Of a stretch of 7,494 nucleotides of DNA, positions 1-4,989 are shown piece after piece. The stretch's first letter is position 1; each line of letters opens with the position of its first letter. The DNA lies in assembly GCA_002449695.1 (NCBI GenBank), contig DJXI01000075.1, positions 1-7,494 of the forward strand, written 5' to 3'. The DNA is from Verrucomicrobia bacterium UBA7008. Its GTDB lineage: Bacteria; Verrucomicrobiota; Kiritimatiellia; RFP12; UBA1067. Position numbers and translations under genes: made by a program. A model generated the notes under the pieces. The model was given only the letters and a program-made list of their open reading frames with translations, searched no databases and had not been told where the DNA came from.

Positions 1-1145
1 CAATTGGCGAAGGCCATTCCGGAGGCGTCCTTGCTCTGCGCCATGAGGCCGACGGGGTGGTTCGCTGTCGCGGCGCACAACCCGGCGGACGTGGCGAATG
101 CCGCGGAAGTGCCCGTGATGTAGGAGCAGACGACGTGGGACGGGTCGGTGGCGTCGATGCCGACGCGGTGGCGGCTCGTGTCGAGGCCGCCCATCGCCAC
201 CGTCGCGGACTCGCCCTCGGCGCCCTGGACGAAGCCGATCCGGTCGCTGCCGACGTAGCACGACACGTTCTGCCCGGCTCCCGAGGCGTCCGCGCCGAAG
301 ATGCGCCAGCCGGTGCCCGCCGTGGCGGCCGTGAGGGCGTAATCGACCTCGATCTTCGCGCCGGGCTTCCAGAAGAAGCGGGTGTTGATGGGCTTCTGGT
401 TGTTGCCCGTTCCGACGATGTAGGCGTCCTCGCCGCGCGTGACGGTCTCGATGTCGCCGCCGGAAGCGAGGGCGTAGCCATCGCGGGTGTCCGTCATGAA
501 GACGTCCGCGCCCTCGTCAAAGAGGCCCGCAACGCCGTTCTTCACGGCGGGCTTGCAGTCGCAGATGAGCGCCCAGGCGTCGCCGACCTTCTCGTAGATG
601 CGGACGCCGAAGACCTTCATCTTCGGGTGAGGGTCGTCGCGGACCGCAGTTCCATCCGCGTTTTCCGCCCAACCACCGATCATGACGGGGTAGCTGAGCG
701 TGACATCGCCGATACCGGCCCAGAACGGCCCGGCGATTTTGTCGCTTTCTCCGTTGCAATCGGAAGCGCCGGGATAGATATAGTTGTTGCCCCTGAGCGC
801 GCTCATGGTGTAGCGCTCGTTCCAGCCATGGGCGGCGCTCGGAATGCCAGTCGAGGCGGAGCCAACGGACGTTTCGTAGTAGAAGTAGCCGTTGTCGTTC
901 ACGTAGATCGCGTAGTTGCCGCCGCCGTGGGCGTCGAGAATGCGGGTCCCGGCGGCCGGCTTTTCCACGAGCTGGAAGTCGACGTCGATGCGCGACGACA
1001 TCTTCATGCGGTAGCCGGTGTTGATCACCTGCGTCCCGTCGAGTTCGACATAGGCGTCGCCGGCCAGGATGGCGGCCGGCGCGAAGCAGAGCGCAAGCGC
1101 GGCGGAGCCAAGCGCGCGGCGCATGCAAGCGGTGGTTTTGTCCAT
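1..1145 (-). CDS. Secreted protein with tandem LamG/concanavalin-like modules (N-terminal 381 residues, 3' end outside window)
   Basis: Reading leftward from the ATG at 1145 the frame stays open to the window edge, giving 381 residues without a stop. Residues 1-28 form a classic Sec signal peptide: basic start (MDKTTACMRR), hydrophobic core, and probable cleavage after AAILA, so the protein is exported. The mature part shows an internal duplication about 210 residues apart: AYVELDGTQVINTGY (31-45) with SSRIDVDFQL (50-59), against AYIVGTGNNQKPINTRF (241-257) with AKIEVDYAL (263-271). Each is followed by a G-x-R-I-(L/F) strand (RILDA, RIFGA). Repeat 1 ends in VFGVRIYEK (178-186) and GVAGLFD (204-210). 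This matches from memory the 'GTQYIDTG ... IYDN ... GLYD' LamG-like module common in surface proteins of gut bacteria. Binding of a glycan or cell-wall ligand is inferred. AAAGGG lies 11 bases before the start, a slightly long Shine-Dalgarno spacing. It is divergent from the XylR-type regulator, a plausible controller. Exact ligand and full length are unknown. Confidence 0.85.
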   Translation of the reverse strand, partial: MDKTTACMRRALGSAALALCFAPAAILAGDAYVELDGTQVINTGYRMKMSSRIDVDFQLVEKPAAGTRILDAHGGGNYAIYVNDNGYFYYETSVGSASTGIPSAAHGWNERYTMSALRGNNYIYPGASDCNGESDKIAGPFWAGIGDVTLSYPVMIGGWAENADGTAVRDDPHPKMKVFGVRIYEKVGDAWALICDCKPAVKNGVAGLFDEGADVFMTDTRDGYALASGGDIETVTRGEDAYIVGTGNNQKPINTRFFWKPGAKIEVDYALTAATAGTGWRIFGADASGAGQNVSCYVGSDRIGFVQGAEGESATVAMGGLDTSRHRVGIDATDPSHVVCSYITGTSAAFATSAGLCAATANHPVGLMAQSKDASGMAFAN

Positions 1146-1168
1146 GGTGCTGAATGCCCTTTCGGCGA

Positions 1169-1198
1169 AAAATACTACTACCGGAACCGCAATCCCAA
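1169..1198 (-). promoter_or_regulatory. Candidate promoter for the LamG-protein gene
   Basis: On the minus strand TTGGGA (1198-1193) and TATTTT (1174-1169) are 18 bases apart, each matching 4 of 6 sigma70 consensus bases. The start would fall near 1162, leaving a short leader that nearly coincides with the putative ribosome binding site, which weakens the call. The element lies just downstream of the paired T-tract repeats at 1205-1235, where an AraC-family activator usually sits relative to its target. Confidence 0.35.
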
Positions 1199-1205
1199 GA
1201 ATTGC
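1189..1205. promoter_or_regulatory. Small palindrome in the divergent control region
   Basis: GCAAT and ATTGC form perfect 5-base arms around a 7-base spacer. The dyad covers the candidate -35 element of the leftward gene, so it could be a regulator site. Arms this short arise easily by chance. Confidence 0.25.
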
Positions 1206-1235
1206 TTTTTTCGGATAATAACTGTCTTTTTTTCG
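1205..1235. promoter_or_regulatory. Candidate AraC-family direct-repeat operator
   Basis: The plus strand has C-T6-CG at 1205-1213 and C-T7-CG at 1226-1235. Their TTTTTTCG cores start at 1206 and 1228, exactly 22 bases apart, about two helical turns. Known AraC/XylS-family regulators commonly bind two direct half-sites spaced about 21 bp, each contacted by one two-HTH domain. The pair lies in the spacer between the XylR-type regulator and the divergent LamG-protein gene, and between the candidate -35 elements of both. Role as the operator of this regulator is inferred; the T-tracts could also simply be A-tract bent DNA or an UP-like element. Confidence 0.4.
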
Positions 1236-1244
1236 CAAAAACGC

Positions 1245-1273
1245 TTGCGCCGCCGCTCCGGATGCGGTAGAAT
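1245..1273 (+). promoter_or_regulatory. Candidate promoter for the XylR-type regulator
   Basis: TTGCGC (1245-1250) and TAGAAT (1268-1273, 5 of 6 consensus) are separated by 17 bases, the optimal sigma70 spacing. Transcription would begin near 1280, about 35 bases before the chosen ATG. This placement also argues against the in-frame TTG at 1282 as the start, because it would sit at the very 5' end of the transcript. Confidence 0.45.
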
Positions 1274-1314
1274 CGGACCCGTTGGATCACTGGCATCGGA
1301 AACGGGACGCTGGA

Positions 1315-2511
1315 ATGGGACGCGAGACGACAGGAAAACCCGGCTGCCACGCCGCGCCGCCGTGGCGGATCGTGGGTCCGCTGGGGTCGGGGCCGGAGAG
1401 TTCGCGGCGCATCATGGCAGGTGCGCTGCGGTATGCGGCGCTGAACCGCGAGCGGGTGCGCCTCCGCCTCTACGGCGCGTTTGAGCCTGGCTTCAACCGC
1501 CTGCTGAACTTCCGTTCGTGGAGTCCTGACGGCGTGGTGCTCGGACCATACACGGAACTTGCCGCCCGGGACATACCGGCCGTGCGCTGCCGCGCCGCTG
1601 TGTTCGTGAACGCGCCGGCACCATCCGGGCGGCGCTTCGCGGCCGCATCGGTCAAGTGCGACAACGCCGCCGTGGCGCGGACTGCCGCCGATTTCTTCGC
1701 CCGCAAGAAGTTTGGATCCTTTGCCTACGTCGGGACGCCAGAGCGCGACGACTGGTCGCTGGAGCGCGAGGCGGTCTTTCTCGCCGCAGTCGCGCGGCAC
1801 GGCGGGGAGGCGCACGTATTCCAGGCGCCGTCGCGCCGCGACTTCCTTGCCGCCGAAAAAGCGCTTGGCGCATGGCTTTCGGCGCTTCCGAAGCCGTGCG
1901 GCGTCTTTGCCGCCAACGACCAACGTGCCCGCCACGTCCTCGACGCATGCGAAACCGTCGGAATCCCAGTCCCGGAGCACGTCCAGGTGCTGGGAGTTGA
2001 CGACGACGAGCTCATCTGCAACCAGACCGTCCCGGCCCTCTCCAGCATCGTGCCCGACTACGACGAAGGCGGCTGGCTCGCCATCGAGACCGCAGTCGGC
2101 ATGCTCGACGGCGCGGTCCCCGACGGCACGGTGCGGCTCTTCGGCGTGAAGGGCATCGTCGAACGGGCCTCCACGCAGGACGTCGGCGGCGCCGGGCGCA
2201 TGGTCTCGCTGGCGAAGACCTTCATCCTGCTCCACGCCGAAAGCGACATAACCGTGCCCGACATCGCCAAAGCCGCCGGCGCCTCGCAGAGCCTCCTGGA
2301 GAAGAACTTCCGCGCCATGACCGGCATGACAGTGTGCCGCGCGCTCCAGGAGCGGCGCCTGGCGCTCGTCTGCCGGATGCTCCGCACCACGAACACGCCC
2401 ATCGCCCACGTCGGCGCTCTCTGCGGCTTCAGCGACGACCTCTGGCTCAAACGCCTGTTCAAGCGCCGCTTCGGCCGCACGATGCACGACTGGCGCACCC
2501 ACCGCGAATAG
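1315..2511 (+). CDS. XylR-type transcriptional regulator (LacI-like sensor + AraC HTH)
   Basis: This 398-residue cytoplasmic protein matches the layout and length of E. coli XylR (about 390). Residues 18-285 form a LacI/periplasmic-binding-like sensor. Diagnostic stretches are PDGVVLGPY (71-79), CGVFAANDQRARHVLDAC (195-212), IPVPEHVQVLGVDDDELIC (217-235) and PALSSIVPDY (240-249), very close to the XylR pattern. Residues 298-396 are an AraC DNA-binding domain with two helix-turn-helix units, around ITVPDIAKAAGASQSLLEK (312-330) and PIAHVGALCGFSDDLWLKR (362-380). Family members sense a sugar and activate catabolic genes; the ligand here cannot be read from sequence, so no xylR symbol is assigned. 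ATG 1315 is preferred over the TTG at 1282 because a GGGA lies 7 bases upstream and the candidate promoter ends near 1280. The likely target is the divergent LamG-protein gene, and possibly itself. Confidence 0.93.
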   Translation: MGRETTGKPGCHAAPPWRIVGPLGSGPESSRRIMAGALRYAALNRERVRLRLYGAFEPGFNRLLNFRSWSPDGVVLGPYTELAARDIPAVRCRAAVFVNAPAPSGRRFAAASVKCDNAAVARTAADFFARKKFGSFAYVGTPERDDWSLEREAVFLAAVARHGGEAHVFQAPSRRDFLAAEKALGAWLSALPKPCGVFAANDQRARHVLDACETVGIPVPEHVQVLGVDDDELICNQTVPALSSIVPDYDEGGWLAIETAVGMLDGAVPDGTVRLFGVKGIVERASTQDVGGAGRMVSLAKTFILLHAESDITVPDIAKAAGASQSLLEKNFRAMTGMTVCRALQERRLALVCRMLRTTNTPIAHVGALCGFSDDLWLKRLFKRRFGRTMHDWRTHRE

Positions 2512-2574
2512 CGACGAGACGGAAAAGGACAGGCGCGGGGGAGAAAGGGGATGGCAAGCGGGCAAGGATCGGCG

Positions 2575-2595
2575 AAAGAGGCACTAGCGCTCTTT
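2575..2595 (+). terminator. Weak terminator-like hairpin after the regulator
   Basis: AAAGAG (2575-2580) pairs with CTCTTT (2590-2595). The stem continues as GC/GC around an ACTA loop, with one bulged G, giving eight pairs in all. It lies 64 bases after the regulator stop, in the convergent spacer. There is no long T-run after the stem, only GAAAA, so intrinsic termination would be poor. It may serve as a transcript 3' end or be incidental. Confidence 0.25.
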
Positions 2596-2634
2596 GAAAA
2601 TGCCACAAACTCTCATTGTTCACCAATCAGCAAT
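2595..2634. repeat. Dispersed intergenic repeat, copy 1
   Basis: The stretch beginning TGAAAATG and ending ATCAGCAAT is a diverged copy of the sequence at 6091-6137. The last 21 bases match 18 of 21, and the leading TGAAA...ACAAA part also aligns. Copy 2 carries about 7 extra bases, one more unit of a 7-base repeat. ATTG (2615-2618) and CAAT (2631-2634) form short inverted arms 12 bases apart, as in the other copy. It lies in the convergent spacer after the XylR-type regulator. Function unknown. Confidence 0.6.
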
Positions 2635-2676
2635 ATCACTACCATCCCATAGAAATGCAAAGCACCTCCCCCGACA

Positions 2677-2703
2677 ACGCAACGCTGATGGGTTCTGTTG
2701 CGT
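2677..2703. repeat. Inverted repeat in the convergent spacer
   Basis: ACGCAAC (2677-2683) and GTTGCGT (2697-2703) are perfect 7-base arms around a 13-base loop. It sits about 75 bases beyond the minus-strand glycosidase stop and could stabilise that transcript's 3' end. No T-run follows in either direction. Confidence 0.3.
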
Positions 2704-2704
2704 A

Positions 2705-2775
2705 GGGGCCGTCTAGGGACAGACCCCGTTGCCCCGCCGCCTCGTCGAGGCCTGGGCCGCCGAGGGGCGCGGGGC
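2705..2775 (-). terminator. GC-rich hairpin cluster directly after the glycosidase stop
   Basis: Immediately beyond the minus-strand stop codon, GCGGGGC (2769-2775) can pair with GCCCCGC (2731-2737), enclosing an inner stem GCCTC/GAGGC (2739-2743 and 2747-2751). Further on, GGG (2706-2708) plus GTCT (2711-2714) can pair with AGAC plus CCC (2721-2727) around loop AGGGAC, with a CC bulge. No U-run follows, so this is not a textbook intrinsic terminator; it may be a 3' end protector or a REP-like fragment. The GGGACAGACCCC core resembles, from memory, short palindromes scattered in many bacterial genomes. Confidence 0.35.
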
Positions 2776-4818
2776 CTAGGCGAGCTCGACCATCTGGTGG
2801 CAGAGCAGTTCGGGGATCTCGAAGCGGACGGTGCCCTCGGGATCGGTCGAGAAGGGCAGGGCAGTGCCCTGCGGGACGAGCCGCACGGACGAAAGCGGCG
2901 CCGCGCCCGGGCGCCGAACCGCGACGCGCAGTCCGCGCAGCGGGACGAGGTCCTCGACGACCTCCACGTCCTTGTCCCAGATGCCGCCGCGCTTCGCGGT
3001 CGGCGCCCATAGTAGGTGCAGGACGGCGCGCTTCCCCGCGGGCTGCTCGCGCAGCGCGACGCGCCCTGTCGAGGGCAGCCCCGCGACCTCGACGGTCGGC
3101 GCGCCGAGCAGGTCGCGCAGCACGCGGAGCGCGTAGTCGCGCACCGCGACCATCCCGCGCCGCGCGTAGAGCGTGAAGACCGGGTGCGCCAGATATGCGA
3201 TCGCGCCCTTGCGCACGCCGCACGCGAAGCCGCTTTTCTCCGGGCGGTTCGGCGTGTGCTGGTGCGAGCAGAAATGCTCCCACGTGCGGTTGAAGTAGGG
3301 GTCGTAGACGTCGCCGAGCGACGCGCCGTCGGTCGGCGTGACGCGCTGCGAGTTGCCGCCGCCGGGAATCCAGTCGGAGGGGTGCATCACCATCGGCGTC
3401 GAGAGGAACGACGGGCGCAGGTCCTCGCGCGGCAGGATGAAGTCGGGGCCGAAGGGCGAGATGCCCTCCGTCGTCGCGCCGACGTCGAAGAGGAAGCGTC
3501 CGCGTTCCGCGTCGAGCCCCGAAGCGCCGGAGAGCAGCAGCCGCCCGCCCTGCGCCAGATAGGCGTCGAGCCTCGCCTTGAGCGCCTCGTCCACGCGGAT
3601 CGCGTCCGGCAGGACGAGCGCGCGGTAGCGCGAGAAGTCGCTCTCCGCGTCGAGCATGTCGAAGAGGACGTGCCCCTCGAGCAGCATCCGGCCCGCGCCG
3701 GTGTCCGCGGGCGTGGGGCGGTCGGCGTCGCTCGCGGCGGTGCCGCACTCCATGAGGACCCCGACGTCCGCGACGCCGCGCGTGCCCTCGCACCACGGCT
3801 CCTTCGCCTCGATCTCGGCGTAGGCCTGGCCGATCAGCGCGTAGGTCCCGCGGTCCATCTCGCCGGAGGGGTGGCACTGGTCGCCGACGGAGCACTTCGC
3901 GCCCCAGGCGAGCATCGCGGCGCACTCGTAGCGCAGCGCGTTCGGGTGCTTGAAGCCGCCGAACTCCCCCCAGCTCTGGTGGAACTTGCCGGTCATCCCG
4001 AGGTAGTCCAGTCCGAGGCCCTCGACGAACTTCGCGCCGAGCGGGAAGTGGTCGTAGCCCCAGCCGCCCGTCGGGAGCGACTCGAGCTCGAGGTGCGAGA
4101 AGAACGGAAGGAAGCCGCACGAGCGGAACTTCGGTCCGACGTTGCCGCCGTTGTGGAAGACACGCATCGCCGGATCGAGCTCGCGCGCGGCGGCGGTGGT
4201 GCGCTCGTAGTAGAGGCGCAGCGTCTCGACGGCGGCGGCGTCGACGTCCTCCGGGCGGTCGAGCCGGAGCCCGTGCCCGCGCATCCAGCGCTGGCACCAT
4301 TCGCAGAGGCAGGGCTTCTTCCCGACGATGTCGAGGAAGATGCCGTCCGCCTCCGGGAAGAGCCGGCACGCCTCGCGGATCTGGTCGCAGAGGTAGTCCA
4401 GGTAGGGCGAGCGGAAGCACATCGCGTGGAAGCCGGGCTTGGCCGGCTCCGCGACCCAGCCCATGTACTGCCCCTTGTCGTTCATCGCGCGCCACTCGGG
4501 GTGCTCGTGCGAGGCGACGTTGTCGATCCCGGCCGAGAGGTAGACGGGCGTCGCGACGCCGATCTCCCGGGCCGCGTCGATCTGCGCGCGCAGCAGGTCG
4601 AAGGCGAGGCGCGGATGCATCCTCCCGACCGACGTCGGGTGGTAGGACCAGCCGTGGTGGCACTTGGAGAAGAGCGTGATCGAGTCGACGTGCCCGAGTC
4701 GCAACGCCTCCTGGAACCGCGTCTTGTCGAACTTGGCCCCGACGCCTTCGATGTCGGGGGACGTGTGGAAATCCAGGTGGACCTGGCGGAAGCGGAGGCC
4801 GTGGCGGGGATCGTTCAT
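2776..4818 (-). CDS. GHL6-like glycoside hydrolase with beta-galactosidase-trimerisation-like domain
   Basis: A 680-residue protein without a signal peptide, so probably cytoplasmic. Residues 8-345 fit a TIM-barrel of the 'hypothetical glycosyl hydrolase 6' type (GHL6, Pfam PF14871 from memory). Markers are VHLDFHTSPDI (13-23), SITLFSKCHHGWSYHPT (46-62), HPEWRAMNDKG (106-116) and GIFLDIVGKKPCLCEWC (159-175). D163 after a beta strand is a catalytic candidate; E244 or E246 in SHLELES is another. Residues 351-434 resemble the beta-galactosidase trimerisation domain: DVGVLMECG, YRALVLPDAIRVDEALKARL, then AYLAQGGRLLLSGA. The C-terminal part (about 590-680) looks like a beta-sandwich. Substrate is unknown; GH151, GH29 and GH42 are relatives to test. 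ATG 4818 was chosen because the family-like sequence starts there and a candidate promoter lies 48-76 bases upstream. The leader is C-rich and has no Shine-Dalgarno. It is divergent from the GntR-LacI regulator, its likely controller. Confidence 0.87.
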   Translation of the reverse strand: MNDPRHGLRFRQVHLDFHTSPDIEGVGAKFDKTRFQEALRLGHVDSITLFSKCHHGWSYHPTSVGRMHPRLAFDLLRAQIDAAREIGVATPVYLSAGIDNVASHEHPEWRAMNDKGQYMGWVAEPAKPGFHAMCFRSPYLDYLCDQIREACRLFPEADGIFLDIVGKKPCLCEWCQRWMRGHGLRLDRPEDVDAAAVETLRLYYERTTAAARELDPAMRVFHNGGNVGPKFRSCGFLPFFSHLELESLPTGGWGYDHFPLGAKFVEGLGLDYLGMTGKFHQSWGEFGGFKHPNALRYECAAMLAWGAKCSVGDQCHPSGEMDRGTYALIGQAYAEIEAKEPWCEGTRGVADVGVLMECGTAASDADRPTPADTGAGRMLLEGHVLFDMLDAESDFSRYRALVLPDAIRVDEALKARLDAYLAQGGRLLLSGASGLDAERGRFLFDVGATTEGISPFGPDFILPREDLRPSFLSTPMVMHPSDWIPGGGNSQRVTPTDGASLGDVYDPYFNRTWEHFCSHQHTPNRPEKSGFACGVRKGAIAYLAHPVFTLYARRGMVAVRDYALRVLRDLLGAPTVEVAGLPSTGRVALREQPAGKRAVLHLLWAPTAKRGGIWDKDVEVVEDLVPLRGLRVAVRRPGAAPLSSVRLVPQGTALPFSTDPEGTVRFEIPELLCHQMVELA

Positions 4819-4826
4819 GGTCGGAT

Positions 4827-4851
4827 GGGGCGGGGTGGGGGATGGTGCGGG
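4827..4851 (+). other. G-quadruplex motif in the template strand of the glycosidase leader
   Basis: Four G-runs (4827-4830, 4832-4835, 4837-4841, 4849-4851) are separated by loops of 1, 1 and 7 bases, meeting the usual G3+N1-7 rule. The G-rich strand is the template for the leftward glycosidase gene, between its predicted transcript start near 4859 and its ATG. The mRNA leader is therefore C-rich. Folding in the cell is not shown. Confidence 0.5.
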
Positions 4852-4856
4852 CAAAA

Positions 4857-4882
4857 GCGGTCCCAAGTATAGCAGGAACCGC
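4857..4882. promoter_or_regulatory. Imperfect palindrome over the glycosidase -10 element (candidate operator)
   Basis: GCGGTCCC (4857-4864) and GGAACCGC (4875-4882) are inverted arms with 7 of 8 matching positions around a 10-base AT-richer centre. That centre contains the predicted -10 box (4866-4871), and the left arm covers the predicted transcript start. A dimeric repressor bound here would block transcription. The neighbouring GntR-LacI protein is the natural candidate; assignment is inferred. Confidence 0.4.
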
Positions 4883-4894
4883 CTCCGCGCACAA
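4866..4894 (-). promoter_or_regulatory. Candidate promoter for the glycosidase gene
   Basis: On the minus strand TTGTGC (4894-4889) and TATACT (4871-4866, 5 of 6 consensus) lie 17 bases apart. The predicted start near 4859 gives a leader of about 40 bases to the ATG at 4818. This supports the internal start codon over the in-frame upstream ATG at 4926. Confidence 0.5.
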
Positions 4895-4919
4895 TCCGCC
4901 CCCGGTGTGAAAATGCCGC

Positions 4920-4948
4920 TTGACATTCTGTATCATTTGTTCTATTGT
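4920..4948 (+). promoter_or_regulatory. Promoter for the GntR-LacI regulator
   Basis: TTGACA (4920-4925) is a perfect sigma70 -35 box. TATTGT (4943-4948, 4 of 6) follows after exactly 17 bases. The spacer and surroundings are markedly AT-rich compared with the flanking genes. The transcript would start near 4955, about 35 bases before the ATG. It lies back to back with the glycosidase promoter, with 25 bases between the two -35 boxes, so one bound protein could affect both. Confidence 0.6.
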
Positions 4949-4949
4949 T

Positions 4950-4974
4950 CGGGCTCACGGACGGGTGACTCCCG
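4950..4974. promoter_or_regulatory. Imperfect 25-bp palindrome at the regulator's transcript start (candidate autoregulatory operator)
   Basis: CGGG (4950-4953) with TCAC (4955-4958) mirrors GTGA (4965-4968) with CCCG (4971-4974), interrupted by a 1-by-2 mismatch and a 6-base centre. It covers the predicted start of transcription of the GntR-LacI gene, a typical autorepression position. As RNA it could also form an 8-pair hairpin in the 5' leader close to the start codon. Confidence 0.4.
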
Positions 4975-4989
4975 CTCCGGACTCCACGC

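Noticed and set aside
1282..1314. In-frame TTG start adding 11 residues to the XylR-type regulator
   Set aside because: It would lie at the predicted transcript start with no ribosome binding site. The ATG at 1315 has GGGA at suitable spacing and gives the usual family length.
57..1484. 475-codon open frame on the plus strand
   Set aside because: It is antisense to the signal-peptide LamG protein and then crosses the control region and the start of the XylR-type gene in another frame; no domain-like sequence.
517..2565. 682-codon open frame on the minus strand
   Set aside because: It is antisense to the XylR-type gene, then overlaps the LamG gene in a different frame. It is low-complexity Arg/Ala-rich sequence without recognisable domains.
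3016..4872. Long 618-codon open frame on the plus strand
   Set aside because: It lies antisense to the glycosidase, whose reading has clear family motifs. Its Arg/Ala/Val/Glu-rich composition is the usual shadow of G/C-ending codons on the other strand.
4819..4926. 36-residue N-terminal extension of the glycosidase from the ATG at 4926, containing a signal-like RRRFLLYLGPLLPA stretch
   Set aside because: That start lies upstream of the well-spaced candidate promoter (4866-4894) and abuts the -35 box of the opposite gene. The extension is Pro-rich, and family-like sequence begins only after the internal ATG at 4818. RNA start mapping would settle it.
2639..4936. 765-codon open frame on the minus strand, overlapping the glycosidase in another frame
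   Set aside because: It is an Arg/Pro/Ala-rich out-of-frame shadow of the glycosidase coding sequence.
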